Assembly: GCF_900107175.1 (NCBI RefSeq)
Contig: NZ_FNOZ01000041.1
Location: 1-36,279 of the forward strand
Source: Modestobacter sp. DSM 44400
GTDB taxonomy: Bacteria; Actinomycetota; Actinomycetes; Mycobacteriales; Geodermatophilaceae
Reading direction: 5' to 3'
Length of the DNA: 36,279 bases
The notes below the pieces were generated by a model. That model made no database searches, was not told the DNA's origin, and worked only from the letters and a program-made list of their open reading frames with translations. Made by a program: the position numbers and the translations under genes. Positions 30,267-36,279 of this stretch are shown here, in pieces. Position 1 is the stretch's first letter. The number at the start of each line of letters is the position of its first letter.

Positions 30267-30567
30267 GGTGGTTCCGGGCGTGAGGCACCTCGCCTCCGCC
30301 GACATCGGGGGAGGCGGGCGGGTCCCGCGAGCACCCTCGGCGCGCCGCCTCCGTATCCCCCGTCCGTCGAGGCCGGCCTTGATCGGGTGCCACGCAGGAC
30401 CGTGTCGCCTGGGAACGGGACGACCTGATGACCACCAGTACCGAATCACGGCTGGGCGACACCTCCACGGGCCACTGCTCGATCGGCGCTCGGCGCAGCA
30501 CCATGGCACCGAGCGTCGCGGCGAGCCTGTGGATGCCGTGGTCTGGACACGCCGGAGGGGTGGGGCG
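30267..30567. other. About 300 bp without a gene
   Basis: Both strands give only low-complexity frames. It lies between the tRNA terminator and the 3' end of the minus-strand MarR gene. Nothing recognisable is seen. Confidence 0.4.
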
Positions 30568-31065
30568 CTATTTGCACCGGGCCTGGACGCGGCCGGGGTC
30601 CTGCTCTGCGTCCAGATGGGCGATGAGCCTGCCGAGGAGGACGGCGAGTCCATCACCGCCATCGGGGCTGACACGTTCCACCAGTTGTTGTTGCTGTTCT
30701 TCGATGGCGAGACTCAGTCGCCGGTGCAGCGCGCGGCCATGTGGGGTCGGGAAGATCAGGACTCTGCGTCGGTCGTGCACGTCTACCCGCCGGTAGACGA
30801 GGTTGTCGGCGACCATGCCGTCGATCAACTTGGTGGCGCTGGGAGCCGGTAGGGTCGCGAAGGTCGCAACATCGCTCATCGGGTGTCCTCGCTGAGGGCC
30901 ATGCGAAGCGAGGCCGCAGAGCACACGCCAGCGCTCCAGCGAGCAGTCGTGGGCCGCTAGTAGCGGTTCGAGCCGGCGGGCCATCCGATGCTCCGCCTGA
31001 CTCAGCAGAAACGCGACGGGCACGCCCAGCTCCTCCACAACGACTCCACTGTCCGGACTGGCCAC
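30568..31065 (-). CDS. MarR-family regulator of the amide module
   Basis: A protein of 165 residues. The winged-helix domain reads EHRMARRLEPLLAAHDCSLE, RWRVLCGLASHGPQRGHPMS, FATLPAPSATKLIDGMVADN and VYRRVDVHDRRRVLIFPTPH (the DRRR wing). The C-terminal half is a helical dimer region with a Gln run (EEQQQQL). GTG 31065 is used but lacks a good ribosome site; a GTG slightly downstream (VEELG) is possible. It is divergent from the AmiC-like gene across 82 bp, so control of the amide operon is the natural inference. Confidence 0.85.
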   Translation of the reverse strand: MASPDSGVVVEELGVPVAFLLSQAEHRMARRLEPLLAAHDCSLERWRVLCGLASHGPQRGHPMSDVATFATLPAPSATKLIDGMVADNLVYRRVDVHDRRRVLIFPTPHGRALHRRLSLAIEEQQQQLVERVSPDGGDGLAVLLGRLIAHLDAEQDPGRVQARCK

Positions 31066-31147
31066 GAGGTGGGCTCGGGCCTAGGGTAGCCGCGCGTAAC
31101 CACCCTGCCTCCCGTGTGCGCAGGTCGGCGTCCTGGAGTCGCAGAAT

Positions 31148-32254
31148 ATGTCCGAGTCCGAGCCCCGTACGCAACGCCGAAAGGCGCCCCGGACGTCGTT
31201 GGACATTGCGTTGGTGATCCCGCGGGGCGGCCCCTCGGGGATGTTCGGCCCGTCCTGCGAGTCCTGCGCGCAGCTGGGGGTCGAGGAACTGAACGCGGGG
31301 GGCGGCCTGCTCGGGCGGGAGATCCGCCTGGTCCTCGTCGACGGCAGTCGGGCCCCGCACCAGGTGGCCGGCGAGGTCGAGGGTCTGGTGCACTCCCGGA
31401 CCGTGGACGCGGTGGTGGGCTGGCACCTCTCCGTCGTCCGCCAGATTCTCGCCCCCCGGCTGGCCGCCCGTGTGCCATACGTCTACACGCCCCTGTACGA
31501 GGGTGGGGAGCGGGGCGCCGGGGTGTACCTGGCCGGCGAAACTCCCGCGGGCCAGTTGGCGCCGTCGCTGCGGTGGCTGTCGAGGGAGCTGGGCGTGCGC
31601 AGGTGGGCCGTCGTCGGCAACGACTACGTCTGGCCGCGGGTGTCTGCCGCAGCCGCCCGGCGCTACATGAGGTCCTGCGATGCGCAGCTGGTGGAGGAGA
31701 TGTTTGTCCCGCTGGGCACCGCAGACTTCGGCGTCGCGCTCAGCAGGCTCGAGCGTTCCGGTTGCGACGGTGTGCTCCTGCTGCTGGTCGGTCAGGATGC
31801 GGTCGAGTTCAACCGGCAGTTCGCGGCCGCCGGCTTGGATCAGATCGCCCGGCTGAGCCCGTTGATGGAAGAGAACATGTTGCTGGCGACCGGAGCGGAG
31901 AACACCCGCGGCCTGTGGGCCGCGGCGGGGTACTTCGAGGGCCTTCCCACCGCCGCGAGCCTGGACTTCAACGCGCGGTTCGTCCGTCGATTCGGCGTCC
32001 AGGCTCCCGTGCTGAACAGCATCGGTGAGTCCTGCTACCAGGGGTTGTCGCTGCTGGCCGACCTCGTGCGACGTGCCGGCTGCCTCGACGTCCCGGCCCT
32101 CGACGCGGCTGCGCCGTCGGTGAACTTCGAGGGGGCCCGCGGTCGGGTCCACATGCGCGGTCGTCACCTGCAGCAAGACATCTACCTCGCCCGCGCCGAC
32201 GGCCTGGAGTTCGACGTCGTGTGCAGCCTGGAGCAGATCTCGCCCGCACGGTAA
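31148..32254 (+). CDS. AmiC-like amide-binding protein (Peripla_BP_6 fold), cytoplasmic form
   Basis: A protein of 368 residues with the type I periplasmic-binding fold of amide/urea/branched-chain amino acid sensors. It shows LDIALVIPRGGPSGMFGPSC, AQLGVEELNAGGGLLGREIR, VDAVVGWHLSVVRQILAPRL and VNFEGARGRVHMRGRHLQQD. The N-terminus (MSESEPRTQRRKAPRTS) is charged and has no signal peptide, which fits the cytosolic regulator AmiC rather than a transporter-binding protein. In Pseudomonas, AmiC senses amides and controls the antiterminator AmiR. No AmiR-like gene is visible; a MarR gene lies divergently instead. ATG 31148 has GGAG nine bases upstream. Downstream genes are amiS and fmdA. Confidence 0.88.
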   Translation: MSESEPRTQRRKAPRTSLDIALVIPRGGPSGMFGPSCESCAQLGVEELNAGGGLLGREIRLVLVDGSRAPHQVAGEVEGLVHSRTVDAVVGWHLSVVRQILAPRLAARVPYVYTPLYEGGERGAGVYLAGETPAGQLAPSLRWLSRELGVRRWAVVGNDYVWPRVSAAAARRYMRSCDAQLVEEMFVPLGTADFGVALSRLERSGCDGVLLLLVGQDAVEFNRQFAAAGLDQIARLSPLMEENMLLATGAENTRGLWAAAGYFEGLPTAASLDFNARFVRRFGVQAPVLNSIGESCYQGLSLLADLVRRAGCLDVPALDAAAPSVNFEGARGRVHMRGRHLQQDIYLARADGLEFDVVCSLEQISPAR

Positions 32255-32298
32255 CCGGCCGGCCCGCACGGTCAAGTCCGGCCGGTCGAGATTCGGGG

Positions 32299-32328
32299 TT
32301 GACTAGGAAAGCCCGCCAGGAATAGTTT
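32299..32328 (+). promoter_or_regulatory. Promoter candidate upstream of amiS-fmdA-fmdB
   Basis: TTGACT (32299-32304), an 18-base spacer and TAGTTT (32323-32328) make one of the best vegetative-type promoters in the window, about 105 bp upstream of the amiS-like ATG. TTCC-ACA-GGAA immediately after it (32327-32337) is a small inverted repeat that could be an operator. Confidence 0.5.
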
Positions 32329-32439
32329 CCACAGGAAGCTTCTGGCGGCGGCTCCACCATCGTTCGCCCGGTTCCCGCAGTCGCCACGCGGTTCTCCTCC
32401 GTACCGTCCATCCCCCTCCCGACCATCAGGTTGGACCCC

Positions 32440-33117
32440 ATGAGCGCAGTCGGCTTGTTCTACGTCGGAGCGGTCCTGTTCGTGAACGGGCTCATGCTCC
32501 TGGGCCGAGTGGACCCGCGAGCGGCCGGCTACATCAACCTCTTCGTCGGAGCTCTGCAGGTCGTCATCCCCACCGCCCTGCTGATCCAGGCCAACGGCGA
32601 TCCGGCGAAGGTCCTGGCCGCGTCCGGCCTCTACCTGTTCGGGTTCACCTACCTCTACGTCGGGCTCACCGTGCTCACCGGAGCCGACAGCACCGGAGTG
32701 GGTTGGTATTCCCTGTTCGTCGCCATCACCGCCCTCGGATTCTCCGCGGTCAGCTTCATCAAGCTCGACGACGCTCCGTTCGGCGTCATCTGGCTGTACT
32801 GGGCGTTCCTGTGGTTCCTGTTCTTCCTCCTGCTCGGCCTCAAGCGGGAGGACCTGGGGTCCTACACCGGCTACGTGACGGTCGTGGAAGCGTGGGTCAC
32901 CGCCACCATCCCCGGATTCCTGCTGTTCGCCGGCTACTGGCGCACCAACACCACGACGGCGGTGGTCCTCGCCGTGTTCGGGGTCGTCATGGCAGCCGTT
33001 CTGTGGCCGCTGTCCCGACGCAGACCGCGGCTACCGGCGCCGGTGGAGGCCGACCTGCAGCAGTCGGACGGGACGTACGGCCACGCGGACCTCCCGCCAG
33101 GGCCCCGACCGTGGTGA
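32440..33117 (+). CDS. AmiS/UreI-family amide or urea channel
   Basis: A membrane protein of 225 residues with six predicted helices. It starts MSAVGLFYVGAVLFVNGLML, then YINLFVGALQVVIPTALL, LYLFGFTYLYVGLTVL, GWYSLFVAITALGFSAVSFI, IWLYWAFLWFLFFLLLGLKR and YVTVVEAWVTATIPGFLLF. The LYLFGFTYLYVG and YWAFLWFLFFLL blocks are typical of AmiS/UreI, proton-gated or passive channels for urea and short amides. ATG 32440 is favoured over TTG 32431 because the family begins with the helix. A promoter candidate lies about 105 bp upstream. It feeds substrate to the formamidase encoded next. Confidence 0.93.
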   Translation: MSAVGLFYVGAVLFVNGLMLLGRVDPRAAGYINLFVGALQVVIPTALLIQANGDPAKVLAASGLYLFGFTYLYVGLTVLTGADSTGVGWYSLFVAITALGFSAVSFIKLDDAPFGVIWLYWAFLWFLFFLLLGLKREDLGSYTGYVTVVEAWVTATIPGFLLFAGYWRTNTTTAVVLAVFGVVMAAVLWPLSRRRPRLPAPVEADLQQSDGTYGHADLPPGPRPW

Positions 33118-33256
33118 CCCCGCACTCACCGCGACTCGGTCCGGTTTCCCCTGCGTCGTCGTGTGCCCTGCCCCTGTGCGCGGACATGCCCATTGCCATG
33201 TCCAGAACCGATCACGTCCATCCCTTCCCTGCGTCCCTGCTCGATGAGGAGTTCCC

Positions 33257-34519
33257 GTGCCCGAGGTCATCTTCGAGATCAACCGCGACCTGAGCGTGCC
33301 CATGCGTGACCAGGCGGTGCCCGGCCACAACCGCTGGCATCCCGATATTCCGCCGGCCAACACGGTCGCCCCCGGCGCGACGTACCGGATCGAATGCAAG
33401 GACTGGACCGACAACCAGGTCCGCAACACCGACGACGCCGACGACATCCGGGACATGAACATCGACCCGTGTCACGTGCTGAGCGGCCCGTTCGCCATCG
33501 AGGGTGCGCAGCCCGGGGACCTGCTGGTGGTCGACATCGTCAACATGGGGTCCTTCCAGGAGCAGGAGTGGGGCTACACCGGCATCTTCGCCAAGGAGAA
33601 CGGCGGCGGGTTCCTCACCGACTACTCGCCGCAGGCATCCAAGGCGATCTGGGACCTCGACGGCATCTGGGCCAGCAGCCGGCACGTTCCCGGCGTCCGG
33701 TTCATCGGGAACTCCCACCCGGGCCTGTTCGGCTGCGCACCATCCCCGGACCTGTTGGCGGAGTGGAACCGACGCGAGCAGGCGCTGATCGACCAGAACC
33801 CCGACCGGGTGACCGGTGACATCCCCGCGCACGGCGGCGACATACCGGGGGCCCCGCAGGTGCCCGGGCTCGCGCTGCCCCCGCTGCCGAAGGACGCCCT
33901 GCTCGGCACGTTGAGCGGGGCGGACCTCGAGCGGGCCGCCGCCGACGCCTGCCGCACCATCCCGCCGCGGGAGCACGGTGGCAACGTCGACATCAAGGAC
34001 CTCGGGATCGGCAGCCGGGTCTACCTGCCGGTGTACGTCCCCGGCGGACTGTTCTCCATCGGCGACCTGCACTTCTCCCAGGGAGACGGGGAGATCACCT
34101 TCTGCGGCGCCATCGAGATGCCGGGCTTCATCGACCTGCACTTCGACCTGATCAAAGGCGGCATGGACCGCCACAAGCAGACCATGCCGTTCTTCAAGCC
34201 CGGCCGGGTCGGCCCGAACTACTCCGAATTTCTGACGTTCGAGGGAATCAGCGTCGAGGACGGTCGCAATTACTACATGAACGCGACCGTCGCCTACCGC
34301 CAGGCCTGCCTCAACGCCATCAACTATCTGATGCCGGCCATGGACTGGACCTTCGAGCAGGCGTACCTGTTCCTGGGGGCAGCCCCGATCGACGGCCGGA
34401 TCGGCGGCCTGGTCGACATCCCCAACAGCGCGGTCTCGATCAGCATCCCGCTGTCGATCTTCGACCGGAACATCCTCCCCGACGGCGCCGGCGGAGGCCG
34501 GGACCTGATCGCCGACTGA
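33257..34519 (+). CDS. fmdA: Formamidase/acetamidase
   Basis: A protein of 420 residues that matches FmdA/AmdA along its length. It has RDQAVPGHNRWHPDIPPANT, YRIECKDWTDNQVRNTDDAD, MNIDPCHVLSGPFAIEGAQP, GDLLVVDIVNMG, HGGNVDIKDLGIGSRVYLPV and GLFSIGDLHFSQGDGEITFC. The enzyme hydrolyses formamide (or acetamide) to ammonia and the acid in the cytoplasm. GTG 33257 has GAGGAG five bases upstream. It lies 139 bp after amiS and is followed by fmdB, the order seen in other formamidase operons. Intact; the metal-ligand His/Asp clusters (GDLHFSQGDGE) are present. Confidence 0.97.
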   Translation: MPEVIFEINRDLSVPMRDQAVPGHNRWHPDIPPANTVAPGATYRIECKDWTDNQVRNTDDADDIRDMNIDPCHVLSGPFAIEGAQPGDLLVVDIVNMGSFQEQEWGYTGIFAKENGGGFLTDYSPQASKAIWDLDGIWASSRHVPGVRFIGNSHPGLFGCAPSPDLLAEWNRREQALIDQNPDRVTGDIPAHGGDIPGAPQVPGLALPPLPKDALLGTLSGADLERAAADACRTIPPREHGGNVDIKDLGIGSRVYLPVYVPGGLFSIGDLHFSQGDGEITFCGAIEMPGFIDLHFDLIKGGMDRHKQTMPFFKPGRVGPNYSEFLTFEGISVEDGRNYYMNATVAYRQACLNAINYLMPAMDWTFEQAYLFLGAAPIDGRIGGLVDIPNSAVSISIPLSIFDRNILPDGAGGGRDLIAD

Positions 34520-34589
34520 CAGTGCCCGCGGTCCGGGGCGGAACAGCTCCGTCCCGGACCGCACCCCATCCTTCTGGTAGGAGCGCCTC

Positions 34590-34859
34590 ATGCCCGTCTA
34601 CGAGTTCCGCTGCCCCGCCTGCGGTCCCTTCGATCTCCGGCTCGACATGGGGAACGCCACGGACGTCGCGAACTGCCCGTCCTGCGCGCATTCCGCCCGG
34701 CGGCACTACGGCGTAGGAGTGGGCCGGCCTAGCGGGGTCCTGCGCGATGCCGGCCGGGCCGACCGTGCCCGGGTCGATCGAGCACGCAGCGGTGAACCGG
34801 TGATCACCGGGCCGCCGTCCGGTCGCCGGCTGCCCCGCAGCAGCGGCCACCGTCACTGA
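34590..34859 (+). CDS. fmdB: FmdB zinc-ribbon regulatory protein
   Basis: A protein of 89 residues. The FmdB ribbon is complete: VYEFRCPACGPFDLRLDMGN with the first CxxC and NCPSCAHSARRHYG with the second. The C-terminal half is basic and probably disordered. FmdB was named as a putative regulator of formamidase. ATG 34590 with GGTAGGAGCG upstream, 70 bp after fmdA, so in the same operon. It provides a direct contrast to the FmdB/Ruc-like paralogue at 19802-20158, which has lost one Cys. Confidence 0.9.
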   Translation: MPVYEFRCPACGPFDLRLDMGNATDVANCPSCAHSARRHYGVGVGRPSGVLRDAGRADRARVDRARSGEPVITGPPSGRRLPRSSGHRH

Positions 34860-35238
34860 CGCGGCGATCGGTACGCAGACCGGGGCTGGCTACTCCTACC
34901 ATCGGTCCCCGTCCACCGTGCAGACGCCCCAGCGTCTCCGGGATGGCAAGCCCTGCGCTGCGGGCAGGCCTCAGGTGGCGACGCAGTCGGCGAGGAGCTT
35001 GGCCGCCAGCAGCGACAGGGCCGGCTCGTGGCCCAGCGTCTTGACAGCGCGGCGACCGCCACTACCACTGACAGGCCCGAGAGGACCCGGGGCAGCCAGC
35101 GGTTCACGGCGATGGCGGACAGCCGGCTTCGGGCGCGGAGGCTCATTGGCCGGATGCTGCGACGGCCGGCGCACCCGGCACAGCAGACGCGGCCCAGTCC
35201 CTCGGTGCCAGAGTCGCGACTGCGGCACCGGGGACGGG
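34860..35238. other. 379-bp gap with possible decayed minus-strand gene
   Basis: On the minus strand one frame ends TLGHEPALSLLAAKLLADCV and another, one base away, begins MSLRARSRLSAIAVNRWLPR. They may be parts of one broken short gene, as both look more protein-like than the usual shadow frames. I recognise no family and no ribosome site. Confidence 0.3.
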
Positions 35239-36042
35239 TCAGGAACCGCGGCGGAAGTCCGGCCGGCGCTTGTCGGCAAAGGCGCGTACGCCCTCCCGGC
35301 CCTCCGGGTCGGCCGCGGACGCAGCGATCAGCCGCGCCTCGTCGTCCAGCTGTTCCTCCAGCGTGCGGATCACCGCGCGCCGGACCAGACCGCGGGTGCG
35401 CACCATCGCCCGCACCGGGCCGGCCGCCACCTGGTGGGCGAGGGCGACCGCCGCGTCGAGCAGCTCCTCGTCGTCCACCAGCCGGGCGACCAGACCGAAC
35501 AGGTGGGCGTCGGCGGCGGACAGCGTGCCGTCGGTGAGCATCAGCTCGAGCGCGCGCGGGGCGCCCAGGGCCCGGGTCAGTGCCCAGGAGGTGCCGCCGT
35601 CGGGGGAGAAGCCCAGCCCGCCGTAGGCCGGCCGCAGCTTCGTCGAGCGGGCGCAGACCACGATGTCGCAGGCGCCGAGCAGGCCCAGCCCGGCCCCGGC
35701 CACCGCGCCGTGCACCCCGGCGACCACCGGGACGTCGCAGTACAGCACCGCCCGGACCACCTCGTGCCACGTCTCGGCCAGCCGGCCGACGAACGCGGGG
35801 AGATCCTCGGCCGAGGCGAACGCCCGGATGTCACCGCCCACGCAGAACCGCGGGCCGTTCCCGGTCAGCAGCACCGCCCGGGTCCCGGCCGGGCGGTGGG
35901 TGAAGGCAGCGGTCAGCTGCTCGGCCATCGGCAGGTCCACCGGGTTGCCGGCGGCGCCGTTGTCCAGGGTCACCCGCCAGACGTCGCCGTCCACGGCCGT
36001 GGTCACCCGGTGCTGGCTGGTCCCGGTCGCTGGGCTGCTCAT
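35239..36042 (-). CDS. Enoyl-CoA hydratase/isomerase family protein
   Basis: A crotonase-fold protein of 267 residues. It contains VWRVTLDNGAAGNPVDLPMA, LTGNGPRFCVGGDIRAFASA (oxyanion-hole CVGGD), VPVVAGVHGAVAGAGLGLLG and ARSTKLRPAYGGLGFSPDGG. The second oxyanion block GAVAGAGLGL is normal. The usual catalytic Glu positions correspond to AYGGLGFSPDGGTSWAL, which keeps Asp rather than Glu, so it may be an isomerase or a hydrolase-type member. ATG 36042 has GGAAGGACGACG upstream. It stands alone between the decayed gap and the insertion sequence. Confidence 0.93.
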   Translation of the reverse strand: MSSPATGTSQHRVTTAVDGDVWRVTLDNGAAGNPVDLPMAEQLTAAFTHRPAGTRAVLLTGNGPRFCVGGDIRAFASAEDLPAFVGRLAETWHEVVRAVLYCDVPVVAGVHGAVAGAGLGLLGACDIVVCARSTKLRPAYGGLGFSPDGGTSWALTRALGAPRALELMLTDGTLSAADAHLFGLVARLVDDEELLDAAVALAHQVAAGPVRAMVRTRGLVRRAVIRTLEEQLDDEARLIAASAADPEGREGVRAFADKRRPDFRRGS

Positions 36043-36146
36043 CGTCGTCCTTCCTGGCGCCGGCGCGGCGCCGGCCCGAAGGTCACGTTAGCCTCGAGAT
36101 TTCATACCAGCCGGCCTCGACGGGAAGTTGATCAAACGGAAAGTGC

Positions 36147-36279
36147 CCCTGACCTGCGAGAATGGGACTTGTCGAGAGTCCATGCCACGCTGATCGAGGA
36201 GCACCTTCCAGGTGAAGAAACCTACCCTGCTCTACCCCCGGCTGTCTGTGGACACCGCGCCGGTTCCAGCCGTCGGTCA
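36147..36279 (+). mobile_element. Left end of an IS1380-like insertion sequence, truncated by window edge
   Basis: GCCCCTGACCTGCGAGAATG at about 36146 begins a sequence leading into a transposase start, suggesting the terminal inverted repeat. The other end is outside the window, so the exact boundary and any target duplication cannot be set. Confidence 0.5.
36212..36279 (+). CDS. IS1380-family transposase, N-terminal fragment (runs off window)
   Basis: From GTG 36212 the frame reads VKKPTLLYPRLSVDTAPVPA and is open to the window end. LYPRLSVDT followed by a Val/Gly-rich stretch is the usual beginning of actinobacterial IS1380-type DDE transposases. GAGGAG lies about eleven bases upstream. 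Only 22 residues are visible, so the family call is tentative. Confidence 0.5.
   Translation, partial: MKKPTLLYPRLSVDTAPVPAVG

Noticed and set aside
1..36279. CRISPR arrays
   Set aside because: No set of regularly spaced direct repeats with unique spacers was found; the repeats seen are tandem or att-related.

Overview
The window is high-GC DNA from an actinobacterium. GTG starts, very short intergenic gaps, apparently leaderless promoters and a gene order shared with other actinobacteria (FmdB-like/Ruc, 5-FTHF cyclo-ligase, galU, moeA/glp, rimJ-like, glpR/sepX) all point there. Gene content and protein style suggest the Geodermatophilaceae (Blastococcus, Geodermatophilus, Modestobacter type). 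That family-level placement is inference; I could not run a search.

Layout. 1-3654 is accessory DNA: a divergent chromate pair (chrB partial, chrA), a large non-coding stretch and a DUF3800-like gene. 3655-9180 is a compact integrated element bounded by an exact 45-bp direct repeat, the 3' half of a tRNA-Arg(CCT) gene. It carries an excisionase-like gene, a relaxase remnant, a phosphatase remnant, a MEDS/anti-sigma-type ATPase, a frameshifted GAF-SpoIIE phosphatase and a tyrosine integrase. Neither copy of the repeat has a tRNA 5' half beside it. The intact tRNA is therefore probably to the left of the window, and the chromate region probably belongs to another element in a tandem array.

9401-13414 is a decayed cslA-glxA-cslZ locus (cellulose-synthase-like glycan synthesis, radical copper oxidase, GH6 glycanase). 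cslA has lost its 5' part and the three genes carry five frameshifts between them. 13595-18564 holds housekeeping and accessory genes: DUF2695, sirtuin, a glycosylase-like/EVE-like fusion, a VOC-thioesterase-phosphotransferase operon, a YbaK-like protein and small proteins. 18582-25952 holds mscL, a SAF-domain protein, an FmdB/Ruc-like protein, a MarR regulator, an LLM oxidoreductase, an ATPase remnant next to nested inverted repeats, an acyl-CoA carboxyltransferase/CoA-transferase pair and 5-FTHF cyclo-ligase.

25998-30085 is the galU, MoeA-like (probably Glp), GNAT and GlpR/SepX cluster, which links nucleotide-sugar supply with the actinobacterial divisome. A tRNA-Ala(CGC) and a strong terminator follow. 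30568-34859 is an amide-use module: a MarR regulator divergent from an AmiC-like sensor, an AmiS/UreI channel, formamidase FmdA and FmdB. The window closes with an enoyl-CoA hydratase and the first bases of an IS1380-like transposase.

At least seven single-base frameshifts occur, mostly in or next to homopolymers. They could be real decay or assembly error; the 5' truncations of cslA and the ATPase argue that at least part of the decay is real.
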